Positions 15,113 through 22,442 of a DNA stretch of 22,671 nt are shown here, one piece after another (position 1 is the stretch's first letter; each line of letters starts with the position of its first letter). The notes under the pieces are model-generated. The model saw only the letters and a program-made list of their open reading frames with translations. It did no database searches and had not been told where the DNA came from. This DNA comes from Actinomycetota bacterium (GTDB lineage: Bacteria > Actinomycetota > Thermoleophilia > Solirubrobacterales > Thermoleophilaceae). The translations under genes were made by a program, and so were the position numbers. The stretch is from NCBI GenBank assembly GCA_005885165.1, contig VAXR01000058.1:5681-28351 (forward strand), in the 5' to 3' direction.

Positions 15113-16294
15113 TCAGGGGAAGGTGATCGTGGCCCGGTAGATCAGCGTCGGCCCGTGAAGCAGCGCGGTGCCCCACGGCTCGTCGGGCCCGTTGAACGGC
15201 GAGCTGTAGTTGTAGAGCAGGTAGCTCCTCCGGCCCTGCGGCAGCACCACCGGGTAGCAGGTGTCGCCCCTCCCCGGGGCGTCGATCAGCGGACCGAAGG
15301 TCCGCGTGCGCGGGTCGATCCGCCACAGCGCGCAGCGCTTGCTCGTGCCGGCGTACAGCGCGTCGTAGGTCGCGAACTTCGCGTCGCGCGAGGGGAGGTA
15401 GTCGTAGCCGAGGTCGTAGTTGCCGCCGAAGTTGGGCTGCCGCCGGGCGACCACGTACACGCGGCCGTCGTGCTCGAACACGAATGGGGAGTCGAGCCTT
15501 CGCTTGTCGCCGCGGCACGTCCACCGCGCGGTGTTGCGCGCGGGCGCCGTGCAGACCTTCGCGCCCCAGCCGAGCTTGTCGTCGTTCTCGGTCTGGCAGG
15601 CCGTCAGGAGGCTCCCGTCCCGGCGGAATATGAAGTCGGTCTCGCCGCACTGGCCGCGGTAGACCACCGGGCGAGAGGGATCGACCGGCCGCCACCGGAA
15701 GCCGTCCGAGGTCTCGAGCCAGAAGACCTTCTTGTCCGGCGGGTTGGCGCTGTAGGTCCCGCCGCCGCCCGTGTAACCGAGCATGTAGGGCACGCCGCGG
15801 TGAACCTTCACCGCCCACGGCACGAAGTCGTCGTAGAGGATGCGCTTGGGGGTGCGCCAGCGTCCCGGCGCGATCTCCTCGGTGGCCATCGTGCCGCCGG
15901 GCTCGAACGCCGCCGGGTTCGCGCCGAGCAGCGCGAAGTACAGGAAGAGGCGGCCCTTCCACGACAGGAGCCGCGCCTCGCGGAGGTCGCGCCCGTAGGT
16001 GAAGCTCCCCTCGAACCGCCAGTGCCGCTGGTCGCGCGAGCTGACCACGTACAGCACGGCGTCCTCGCTCGCAATGTGCCACTTGGCCGTTCGCCAGACC
16101 ATGTAGAAGCGGCCGCGGTGGCGGACCACGTGGACGTTGTTGTTCGAGCGGTTGTCGTGGACCTGCGGCGGCAGCCCGGCCGACGGAACGACGACCGTCG
16201 GCGCCGAGACGCGCGGCCCCGCCGCCGCGGCGGTGCCGGCCGTGGCCGCCAGGGCCGCGAGAACGGCGATCCCAAGCGGCAGCCCCCGCCTCAT
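15113..16294 (-). CDS. Secreted GH43/sialidase-like five-blade propeller protein, probably a glycan-acting enzyme or binder
   Basis: A 393-residue protein with ATG 16294 and a Sec signal peptide (MRRGLPLGIAVLAALAATAGTAAAA). The mature part is built of repeated beta-hairpins: NNNVHVVRHRGRFYMVWRT, RLLSWKGRLFLYFAL, AVKVHRGVPYMLGYTGG, DFIFRRDGSLLTACQTEND and SPFVFEHDGRVYVVARRQ. This is the pattern of GH43/GH32/GH130-type propellers. Asp-box-like turns occur (SSRDQRHWRF and TSDGFRW). Acidic residues lie at several blade starts, but I cannot assign the catalytic triad, so activity is inferred only. The GH84 gene starts 4 bp downstream, and the spacing suggests the two act on the same extracellular GlcNAc-containing material. 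It lies 58 bp downstream of the universal-stress-like gene. Confidence 0.72.
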   Translation of the reverse strand: MRRGLPLGIAVLAALAATAGTAAAAGPRVSAPTVVVPSAGLPPQVHDNRSNNNVHVVRHRGRFYMVWRTAKWHIASEDAVLYVVSSRDQRHWRFEGSFTYGRDLREARLLSWKGRLFLYFALLGANPAAFEPGGTMATEEIAPGRWRTPKRILYDDFVPWAVKVHRGVPYMLGYTGGGGTYSANPPDKKVFWLETSDGFRWRPVDPSRPVVYRGQCGETDFIFRRDGSLLTACQTENDDKLGWGAKVCTAPARNTARWTCRGDKRRLDSPFVFEHDGRVYVVARRQPNFGGNYDLGYDYLPSRDAKFATYDALYAGTSKRCALWRIDPRTRTFGPLIDAPGRGDTCYPVVLPQGRRSYLLYNYSSPFNGPDEPWGTALLHGPTLIYRATITFP

Positions 16295-16352
16295 GCGGTG
16301 AAGTTCTACTCGCCGCCGGCGGCTCGCGCGTCAGGTGCCGGCCGCGGCCGCG

Positions 16353-16757
16353 TCAGGCGTGTGCCGGGCGCGGCGCTGCCACCACGTGCTCGACCTGCAC
16401 CCCCGTGATCCGCTGAACGCTGCGCGGGAGGTCGATCTGGAGCCACTTCGACGCGCCGGTCGGCAGCGTCGACACGACGATCTCGTCGTACTTGCCGGGA
16501 TCCCAGGTCTCCCTCACCGCGGTCAGCGGATTGGAGTCGCCGACCACGCCGTCGGCCTCGACGCCGGCGGCCTGCATCCGCTCGAGCACGAGGGCGAGGC
16601 GCTCCTTCGACCCCTCGCTGGACGTCCCGGGCAGCCCGGGGAGCAGCAGGGTGAACTGGGTCGGTCCACGCTCGCTGCGTGCGCGCAGCCTGCTGATCAG
16701 CTCGTCGGAGTCAGCCGTCTGGTTCGCGACGACGAGGACGCAGGTCTTCCAGGTCAT
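16353..16757 (-). CDS. Universal-stress-protein-like small protein
   Basis: A 134-residue cytosolic protein with ATG 16757. It has the alpha/beta layout of a Usp-like Rossmann domain: CVLVVANQTADSDELISRLRAR for the first strand and helix, TQFTLLLPGLP for the second strand, a long helix, then VEADGVVGDSNPLTAVRET and YDEIVVSTLPTGASKWLQIDLPRSVQ. This matches an actinobacterial Usp-like group. The classic ATP-binding G-2x-G-9x-G(S/T) motif is not present, so nucleotide binding is doubtful. It sits 49 bp downstream of the acyl-CoA carboxylase gene in the same orientation and may be co-transcribed. No function can be stated beyond a probable stress or ligand-sensing role. Confidence 0.75.
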   Translation of the reverse strand: MTWKTCVLVVANQTADSDELISRLRARSERGPTQFTLLLPGLPGTSSEGSKERLALVLERMQAAGVEADGVVGDSNPLTAVRETWDPGKYDEIVVSTLPTGASKWLQIDLPRSVQRITGVQVEHVVAAPRPAHA

Positions 16758-16806
16758 TGCGCTTCAACCTGACGCTACTGCACGGACCGGCGGTGCGCCA
16801 CCGAAC

Positions 16807-18366
16807 TCACGGCCGAACGCCACGCTCCTTCGGCCCCGCCGCCAGCTCGTGGCGGACCAGCTCGTGTGCGCGCTCCGCCCAGTCGCACAGGAGCGGGCGG
16901 GTGTCGCGCGGATCGATGATCTCCTCCACGCCGAAGCGCTCCGCCGTCCGGAATGGCGAGCGCACGGCGTCCAGCCGCTCATGGATCTCGGCCCGCAGCG
17001 CGGCCGGATCGTCCGCCGCCTCGAGATCGCGGCGGTACGCCGCCTCGATCCCTCCCTCGAGCGGGAGCGATCCCCACTCGCCCGACGGCCAGGCGTAGCG
17101 CAGGTTGAGGCGCGCGTGGTTGCCGTGCCCGGCCCCGGCGACGCCGTACACCTTCCGCACGAGGATCGACACCCACGGCACCGTCGCCTGGTAGCTCGCG
17201 TACATCGCGCGGACGCCTCGACGGATCGTGTTCGCGCGCTCAGCCTGGGTGCCGATCACGAAGCCCGGCTGGTCCACCATGTTCACGACGGGCAGGTGGA
17301 ACTGGTCGCACAGGTCGACCATGCGCACGAGCTTGTCCGATGCGTCGCCGGTCAGGCCGCCCGCGTAGTGGTTGGGATCGGAGGCGAGGACGCCCACGGG
17401 CCGGCCCTCGAGCCGCGCAAGCGCCGTGACCAGCGAGCGGCCGTGACGGGCTCCCAGCTCGAACACGGAGCCGCGGTCGAACACGAGGTCGAGGATGCGG
17501 CGCACCCGGTACGGCTTACGGCGCTCGCGGGGGACGATCGAGAGCAGCTCCTCCTCGCGCCGGTCCGCCGGATCGGTCGCGGCGGCGAGCGGCGGGGCCT
17601 CCCATGCGCTTTGCGGTAGGCAGGAGAGGAAGCGCCGCAGCTGGTCGAGGGCGTCGTCCTCGTCGTTCGCCTCGTTGTCGATCGCCCCGGCCTGAGTCTG
17701 GATGCGCGCGCCGCCGAGCTCCTCCTTGTCCGGCGTCTCGCCCATCGCCGCGGCGACCACCGGCGGGCCTGCCACGAACATCTGCGCGGTCCCGCGGACG
17801 ATCACCGAGAAGTGGGAGGCCGCCACGCGCGCGGCGCCGAGCCCCGCGACCGGACCGAGCGCCGCGGCCACGACGGGCACCGCCGAGAGGTTCGCCACGA
17901 CCAGCTCCCAGCCGGGGACGAACGGCACATAGGTGAAGCCCATCGACTCGATCTGCTTCACGCTGCCGCCGCCGCCCGTTCCGTCGACGAGCCTGACGAG
18001 CGGGATCCGCATGTCGTGGGCCGTCCGCTCGGCGAACACCATCTTCTGCCAGATGGCGGCGTCGGCGGCGCCGCCGCGCACGGTGAAGTCGTCTCCCTGC
18101 ACGACCGCGCGCCGGCCGTCGATGCGGCCCTGCCCGACGACGCAGTTCGCCGGGAGGAAGTCGACCAGCTCGCCGTCGTCGTAGTCGGCGCGCCCGGCGA
18201 TCGCCCCCGTCTCGTGGAAGGTGCCCGTGTCGAACAGGCGCTCGATCCGCTCCCGAACGGTCAGGCGGCCGCTCTCGTGCTGCCGGGCCACGCGCTCCTC
18301 GCCACCCATCCGCCGGGCGAGCTCCTCGCGGCGGCGCAGCTCCTCGAGCTCGGGCTCCCAGCTCAC
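16807..18366 (-). CDS. Acyl-CoA carboxylase carboxyltransferase subunit (PccB/AccD type)
   Basis: A 519-residue protein with GTG 18366. The frame is open further upstream, but the recognisable protein begins SWEPELEELRRREELARRMGG. The N-terminal carboxyltransferase half has RLTVRERIERLFDTGTFHETG and VRLVDGTGGGGSVKQIESMG. The C-terminal half has GRPVGVLASDPNHYAGGLTGDASDK and VNMVDQPGFVIGTQAE, the acyl-CoA and carboxybiotin oxyanion regions. Length is normal for the family. These subunits move CO2 from carboxybiotin to propionyl-, acetyl- or longer acyl-CoA, or work in the reverse direction in decarboxylases; the substrate cannot be assigned. No biotin carboxylase or biotin carrier gene is in the window, so the partner is elsewhere. 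Upstream lies a divergent region with two hairpins that may form a structured leader. No Shine-Dalgarno is evident. Confidence 0.9.
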   Translation of the reverse strand: MSWEPELEELRRREELARRMGGEERVARQHESGRLTVRERIERLFDTGTFHETGAIAGRADYDDGELVDFLPANCVVGQGRIDGRRAVVQGDDFTVRGGAADAAIWQKMVFAERTAHDMRIPLVRLVDGTGGGGSVKQIESMGFTYVPFVPGWELVVANLSAVPVVAAALGPVAGLGAARVAASHFSVIVRGTAQMFVAGPPVVAAAMGETPDKEELGGARIQTQAGAIDNEANDEDDALDQLRRFLSCLPQSAWEAPPLAAATDPADRREEELLSIVPRERRKPYRVRRILDLVFDRGSVFELGARHGRSLVTALARLEGRPVGVLASDPNHYAGGLTGDASDKLVRMVDLCDQFHLPVVNMVDQPGFVIGTQAERANTIRRGVRAMYASYQATVPWVSILVRKVYGVAGAGHGNHARLNLRYAWPSGEWGSLPLEGGIEAAYRRDLEAADDPAALRAEIHERLDAVRSPFRTAERFGVEEIIDPRDTRPLLCDWAERAHELVRHELAAGPKERGVRP

Positions 18367-18392
18367 CCGGCGAGGATATTCCGGACAGAGAA

Positions 18393-18415
18393 AGAGGCCC
18401 GCTCCGCGGACCTCT
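18393..18415 (-). promoter_or_regulatory. Leader hairpin 1 upstream of the carboxylase gene
   Basis: AGAGG (18393-18397) pairs with CCTCT (18411-18415), and CCGC (18399-18402) pairs with GCGG (18406-18409). C18398 and A18410 mismatch on the plus strand but form a G-U pair in minus-strand RNA, giving a continuous 10-bp stem with a 3-nt loop. It ends 26 nt before the start codon and in the minus strand is followed by TTCTCTGT, terminator-like. Confidence 0.5.
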
Positions 18416-18442
18416 GTTCTCGATACATAGGAACCGGCCCGA

Positions 18443-18473
18443 CCCCTGCGGCTTCGTTGGCAAGCCACAGGGG
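18443..18473 (-). promoter_or_regulatory. Leader hairpin 2 upstream of the carboxylase gene
   Basis: CCCCTG (18443-18448) pairs with CAGGGG (18468-18473) and GGCTT (18450-18454) pairs with AAGCC (18462-18466), with a 7-nt loop. C18449/A18467 mismatch in plus-strand RNA but pair as G-U in minus-strand RNA, giving a continuous 12-bp stem. I do not recognise it as a known riboswitch. Confidence 0.5.
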
Positions 18474-18555
18474 AGGCTTTAGGCCCATTTACCACGTCGT
18501 CTCGTGCGTCAAACACGATCGGGCCCGCTGCCCGTACGGGGTAGCTTTCGCGGCC

Positions 18556-19782
18556 GTGGCGGAGCATGAGGACGAGCTGCGGCGCTTCGTGCCGCAGCTG
18601 CTGTACGACTCGCAGGAGACCTACTTCGCGGACTCGGCGGCCGAGTGGACGGATAACCCCGCGAACGTGCTGCGCCGCGAGCCGCAGACAGGCAAGGACC
18701 CGGTGATCCTGGCGTCGGCCACCCCTGGGGAGCGTGAGGAGAAGCTGACGCTCGACTTCCTTGGCGAGGTCAGCTACGCGAACGGCGCCCGGGCTCACCC
18801 GGGCGACCAGATATCGGACGCGCCGCCCGACTACCGCGAGCAGTACGCACGGCTCCGGAGCCCGCGCTATGCGAACGTCATCTACGCGCGTGCGGCCACG
18901 GACCGGGAGAGCCTCCTCTGGCTCCAGTACTGGTTCTGGTACTTCTACAACGACGAGAGGCTCGCCTTCGACATCGGGGCGCACGAGGGCGACTGGGAGA
19001 TGATCCAGCTCCGGCTGGCGGGCGAGGGCGGCACGCCGGACCTCGCCGTTTACGCGCAGCACGCCCGCGCCGAGCGGCGACCGTGGGACCTGGTCGCGCG
19101 GGCGCCCGGGCGACCGGAGACTCCGCTCGTATACGTGGGCCGCGGCTCGCACACCTCGTACTTCGAGCCGGGCCTGCACGTAACCGACGTCTGGTACGAC
19201 ATCGTCGACGGCGCGCGACCCGCACCCGCGGCGCGTCTGGAGTTCCTCGACGACCTCCCCTGGGCCCGCTGGCCGGGACGCTGGGGCGGCACTCCGAAGC
19301 GAATCGCGGCTGTGGACCAGGACAGCCCGGTCGCGCCCTGCCGGCACTCCCAGTGGCACGATCCGGCCGCGCTGCTCGACCGCGCCGTCGAGCACGCCCT
19401 GCGCGCACCGGACGCGGCACCCGACGGGATCCGGCTGGCGCGAGACGACGGGTATCTCGTGCTCGCCTGGGACCTCGCACGGGAGCGCCCGGGTGCGCGG
19501 GCGATCATCGTGAACGTCAACTCGGCGGACGAGCCGGGCGTGGCGCCGCGGGCGTACACCTTCGACATAGAGCGGTCGCCGCGGGCGCGGCTTCAGACCA
19601 CGATCGAGCTCGACCCCGCGAAGCACTACGAGCTGCACGTGAGCGTGATCGACGCGACCGGGATGCCGTCCACGTGCCGCCGCGTTCTGATCGAGCCGCC
19701 CGCGCCTGGGGCCTTCGATCTCAAGACGATCCTCCGGGCGATCGGCCGCTTCGTGGCCTGGGTGCGGGCGCGCCGCCGCTGA
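18556..19782 (+). CDS. Vps62-like domain protein of unknown function
   Basis: A 408-residue protein with GTG 18556; the frame is open far upstream only because it runs antisense to the carboxylase gene. The first ~240 residues resemble the Vps62/DUF946-type domain best known from eukaryotes: LLWLQYWFWYFYNDERLAFDIGAHEGDWEMIQLRL, then DLAVYAQHARAERRPW, then LVYVGRGSHTSYFEPG. The order His-Glu-Gly-Asp-Trp-Glu, an AQH segment and GxGSHxSYF fits that family. The C-terminal ~120 residues look like a beta-sandwich (VLAWDLARERPGARAIIVNVNS). There is no signal peptide or membrane helix. Function is unknown. It stands alone: divergent from the carboxylase and convergent with the sigma-factor gene, with 15 bp between stops. 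The family call comes from motif memory and needs a profile search. Confidence 0.65.
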   Translation: MAEHEDELRRFVPQLLYDSQETYFADSAAEWTDNPANVLRREPQTGKDPVILASATPGEREEKLTLDFLGEVSYANGARAHPGDQISDAPPDYREQYARLRSPRYANVIYARAATDRESLLWLQYWFWYFYNDERLAFDIGAHEGDWEMIQLRLAGEGGTPDLAVYAQHARAERRPWDLVARAPGRPETPLVYVGRGSHTSYFEPGLHVTDVWYDIVDGARPAPAARLEFLDDLPWARWPGRWGGTPKRIAAVDQDSPVAPCRHSQWHDPAALLDRAVEHALRAPDAAPDGIRLARDDGYLVLAWDLARERPGARAIIVNVNSADEPGVAPRAYTFDIERSPRARLQTTIELDPAKHYELHVSVIDATGMPSTCRRVLIEPPAPGAFDLKTILRAIGRFVAWVRARRR

Positions 19783-19797
19783 GCGCGCTGCTAGGCG

Positions 19798-20589
19798 CTA
19801 CGCGGCCTCGGCGACCGTGCGCAGCCGCGACAGCGAGCGCCGGATGATGCGCGAGACGTGCATCTGCGAGATGCCGCAGCGCTCGGCGATCTCGGACTGC
19901 GTGAGGTCGTCCTCGAACCGGAGCTTCAGGATCAGCTGATCGCGCGCGGACATCGCGTCGAGCGTGGGCTGGATGGTCGCCGCGATCTCCACCTGCTCGT
20001 AGCCGACGTCCGACTCGCCGACCGTCTCCGCGTAGGTGCCGGCATCGTCGTCGTCACTCCGCGGGGTCTCGAGCGAGATGGTGTCGAACGCCTTCGAGGC
20101 CTCCATCGCCTCGAGCACATCCTCCACGGGCGTGTCGATCGCCTCAGCCAGCTCGGCGGGTGTGGGGGAGCGGCCGAAGCGGCGCACGAGCACCGGCATC
20201 GCCCGGTTGATCTGGACGATTCGCTCCTGGATCGCACGGGGAACGTGGACCGCCCAGCCGGTGTCGCGGAAGTACCGCTTGAGCTCACCGGTAATGGTGG
20301 GGACCGCGTAGGTGGAGAACGCGGCGCCGCGCTCGGGGTCGTAGCGGTCGATCGCCTTCAGAAGCCCGACGCTCGCGACCTGGAACAGGTCGTCGATCGG
20401 CTCGTTGCCGCGAACGTAGCGGCGGGCGATCTGGCGCGCCAGCGGCAGGAAGCGGCTCATCACCTCCTGGCGTGCGTCGGGATCGCCGGCGTGGTAGCGC
20501 TCGAGGAGGGCGCGGTCGGCCCTCGCGCGCGCAGGCGCAGGCTGGATTAGGCGACGGCCATTGCCGCCCAGCTTTGGCGCAGAGTCCAT
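19798..20589 (-). CDS. SigB/SigF-family RNA polymerase sigma factor
   Basis: A 263-residue protein with ATG 20589. Region 2 covers about 45-115 (PIDDLFQVASVGLLKAIDRYDPERGAAFSTYAVPTITGELKRYFRD), containing the core-binding and -10-recognition helices. Region 3, about 120-175, includes RIVQINRAMPVLVRRFGRSPTPAELAEAI. Region 4, about 205-260, carries the -35-binding helix-turn-helix (LTQSEIAERCGISQMHVSRIIRRSLSRLR). The group-3 SigB/SigF family controls general stress or developmental genes in actinobacteria and is usually held by an anti-sigma factor of the RsbW type. No such partner gene lies next to it here, so control must be elsewhere or different. The 197-bp spacer upstream likely holds its promoter. 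Family assignment is firm; the exact symbol (sigB or sigF) is not. Confidence 0.92.
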   Translation of the reverse strand: MDSAPKLGGNGRRLIQPAPARARADRALLERYHAGDPDARQEVMSRFLPLARQIARRYVRGNEPIDDLFQVASVGLLKAIDRYDPERGAAFSTYAVPTITGELKRYFRDTGWAVHVPRAIQERIVQINRAMPVLVRRFGRSPTPAELAEAIDTPVEDVLEAMEASKAFDTISLETPRSDDDDAGTYAETVGESDVGYEQVEIAATIQPTLDAMSARDQLILKLRFEDDLTQSEIAERCGISQMHVSRIIRRSLSRLRTVAEAA

Positions 20590-20786
20590 ATCTTCGGTTG
20601 TCGGCCGGAGCGGTCCGCGAGAACAGCCGCATCTCGTCCAGACACGTCTGCGCGGTGCCCGGTCAGTGCGAGTCCGGAACGGGTTTATGTTTCCCGCAGA
20701 TCAATTCATACATCAGCCGGCGGCCGGGCGCCAGTCGTAATGCGCAATAAAGCTGGAGCGCAAGACGCCCTGGGGGGCCAATGCGG
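20590..20786 (-). other. 197-bp spacer upstream of the sigma-factor gene
   Basis: This spacer lies between two minus-strand genes (AI-2E family permease and sigma factor). It has a locally AT-richer patch around 20688-20715, including a CGGG/CCCG-flanked T-rich loop (GGGTTTATGTTTCCC on the plus strand). It is the likely site of the sigma-gene promoter, but I cannot point to a convincing -35/-10 pair. Confidence 0.35.
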
Positions 20787-21848
20787 CTACGCGCCCTCGG
20801 CGGCCGGGGCGGCGTCGGGCGGGAGGTCGACGCGTTCCTCGCGTCTCAGCTCCCACCAGTCGCGCGCCACTATCTGCACCGCTCCGGCGACCGGTATTGC
20901 GACGAGGGCCCCGAGCACCCCGAGCAGCGCCGCGCCGATCAGGACCGCCACGATCACCAGGAGTGGATGCAGCGCGACCGTGCGCCGGTAGATGACCGGC
21001 TGGAGCACGTTGTTCTCGACTTGCTGGTACACGATCAAGTAGGCGGCCCAGATGATCGGGTCGGCCGGGAGGTTGTGCAGCGCCGCGACGATGACGATCA
21101 CGATGCCTCCGATCGTGGCGCCGACCAGCGGGATCAGGTCGAGGAAGCCCATCAGCACAGCGAGCGGGGTGGCGAACGGCACCCCCAGGATCTTCAGCAC
21201 GATGAACGTGCCGGTGCCCGCGATGATCGAGATCAGGATGTTGCCGAGCACGTAGCCGCCCACGTTGCGATAGACGCGCTCGGCGATCGAGCGGGTGCGC
21301 GGCCCGTGCACGGGGCCGAGCTCCAGGAAGGCCCATTCGGCCATCCGTTTCCCGTCGCGCAGGAGGAAGAACGCGAGCGTGAGGACGGTGACGAGCTGAA
21401 CGAGCGCGGAGAACACGCCGACCGTCACGTCCCGCAGGGCCCCCACGGCAGAGCCGAGCCGTGACGGCAGCTTGGTGGCCTCCTTCTTGAGCTTCGCGGT
21501 GATGTGGTAGCGCTGGTCGTACTTGCGGATCGTCTTGTTCTTCTGGAGGTCGTCCACGTAGCGGGGGACGTTCTTCACGAAGTGGTTCGTCTGGCTCACG
21601 ATCGGCGGCACGATCAACAGCCCCACGATCACCACCGACAGGAGCAGCGAGAGGTAGGTGGCCACGATCGCCATCCAGCGCTTGATGCCCATGCGCTGGA
21701 AGAGGTCGACCGCCGGGCCGAGCGCGATCGCCACGAAGATGGAGATGAGGACGAGGCCCACGACCGTGCGGACCAGGTAGAGGAGATAGAGCCCCGCGGC
21801 GACCCCCGCCGCGACGAGTATCACCTTCGCCACCGTGCGGGCGCTCAC
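20787..21848 (-). CDS. AI-2E family transporter (YdiK/TqsA-type permease)
   Basis: A 353-residue membrane protein with GTG 21848, preceded by the Shine-Dalgarno GGGAGGT (21860-21866) about 11 nt upstream. The arrangement is standard for the family: an N-terminal pair of helices (VILVAAGVAAGLYLLYLV and VVGLVLISIFVAIALGPAVDLF), a third and fourth helix, and a long soluble, Lys-rich loop (NHFVKNVPRYVDDLQKNKTIRKYDQ). A C-terminal helix bundle carries GFLDLIPLVGATIGGI and YQQVENNVLQPVIY, both family signatures. Some members export the quorum signal AI-2, others act in Na+/H+ antiport; no evidence here favours either. It ends 197 bp upstream of the sigma factor. Confidence 0.9.
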   Translation of the reverse strand: MSARTVAKVILVAAGVAAGLYLLYLVRTVVGLVLISIFVAIALGPAVDLFQRMGIKRWMAIVATYLSLLLSVVIVGLLIVPPIVSQTNHFVKNVPRYVDDLQKNKTIRKYDQRYHITAKLKKEATKLPSRLGSAVGALRDVTVGVFSALVQLVTVLTLAFFLLRDGKRMAEWAFLELGPVHGPRTRSIAERVYRNVGGYVLGNILISIIAGTGTFIVLKILGVPFATPLAVLMGFLDLIPLVGATIGGIVIVIVAALHNLPADPIIWAAYLIVYQQVENNVLQPVIYRRTVALHPLLVIVAVLIGAALLGVLGALVAIPVAGAVQIVARDWWELRREERVDLPPDAAPAAEGA

Positions 21849-21859
21849 GACTTGAGGCT

Positions 21860-21866
21860 ACCTCCC
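21860..21866 (-). promoter_or_regulatory. Shine-Dalgarno of the AI-2E family transporter gene
   Basis: GGGAGGT on the minus strand lies 11 nt before GTG 21848 and supports that start. Confidence 0.5.
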
Positions 21867-21904
21867 GCGCAGGTCGCCACCCCGGGGGCTGCAGGCGGGT
21901 TCCG

Positions 21905-22396
21905 CTAAGCGCTCGAACGGGGCTCGACGCGCCAGTCCATGCGCCTGTCCATGTAGACGAGCGGCTCTCCCGCCGCCCGCCTGCCGCCTACGACGTCGCC
22001 TATCAGGATCGAGTGGTCGTACAGCTCGAACAGCGCGCTGCGGCGGCAGCGGAGGTAGGCCAGCGCGCCGTGAAGCTCCGGCACGGACTCGTCCCAGCCC
22101 CACGCGATGCCCTCGAACTTGTCCTCGCTCACCGGATCGGCGAATACGTGCGCGAGCGCCTCCTGGTCGGCTCGCAGGACGTGGACGCCGAACTCCTCGC
22201 TCTCGATCAGGGCGTTGTGGCAGCGCGAGGCGTGGCCGATCGACGCGAGCACCGACGGCGGGGTTGCGCTGAACGACGACACCGACGTAGCCAGCAGCCC
22301 GCACGGCTCGCCGTCGTCGGCCCGGGCGGTGACGACCGCAACTCCCGAGCAGAGACCCGCCATCGCGTCGCGAAAGATCTCCGGCACGCTCGGCAT
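21905..22396 (-). CDS. Flavin reductase-like FMN-binding protein (HpaC/RutF type)
   Basis: A 163-residue cytosolic protein with ATG 22396 and AGGGG 5 nt upstream. The split-barrel flavin reductase domain spans the whole protein: MAGLCSGVAVVTARADDGEPCGLLATSVSSFSATPPSVLASIG, followed by SRCHNALIESEEFGVHVLRADQEALAHVFA and, near the end, LYDHSILIGDVVGG. This is the FMN-binding pattern, and the length matches single-domain flavin:NAD(P)H reductases. Such enzymes supply FMNH2 or FADH2 to a partner monooxygenase. No monooxygenase gene is in the window, so the partner is outside or distant. It lies 46 bp downstream of a short-chain dehydrogenase in the same orientation and may share a transcript with it. 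Confidence 0.88.
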   Translation of the reverse strand: MPSVPEIFRDAMAGLCSGVAVVTARADDGEPCGLLATSVSSFSATPPSVLASIGHASRCHNALIESEEFGVHVLRADQEALAHVFADPVSEDKFEGIAWGWDESVPELHGALAYLRCRRSALFELYDHSILIGDVVGGRRAAGEPLVYMDRRMDWRVEPRSSA

Positions 22397-22442
22397 GCGC
22401 CCCTAACCGTATGGAACGCGGCCGCCTCGTCCGTACGTGCGG

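Noticed and set aside
15095..16408. 437-residue plus-strand frame opposite the propeller gene
   Set aside because: No domain; it is a shadow of the secreted propeller protein on the minus strand.
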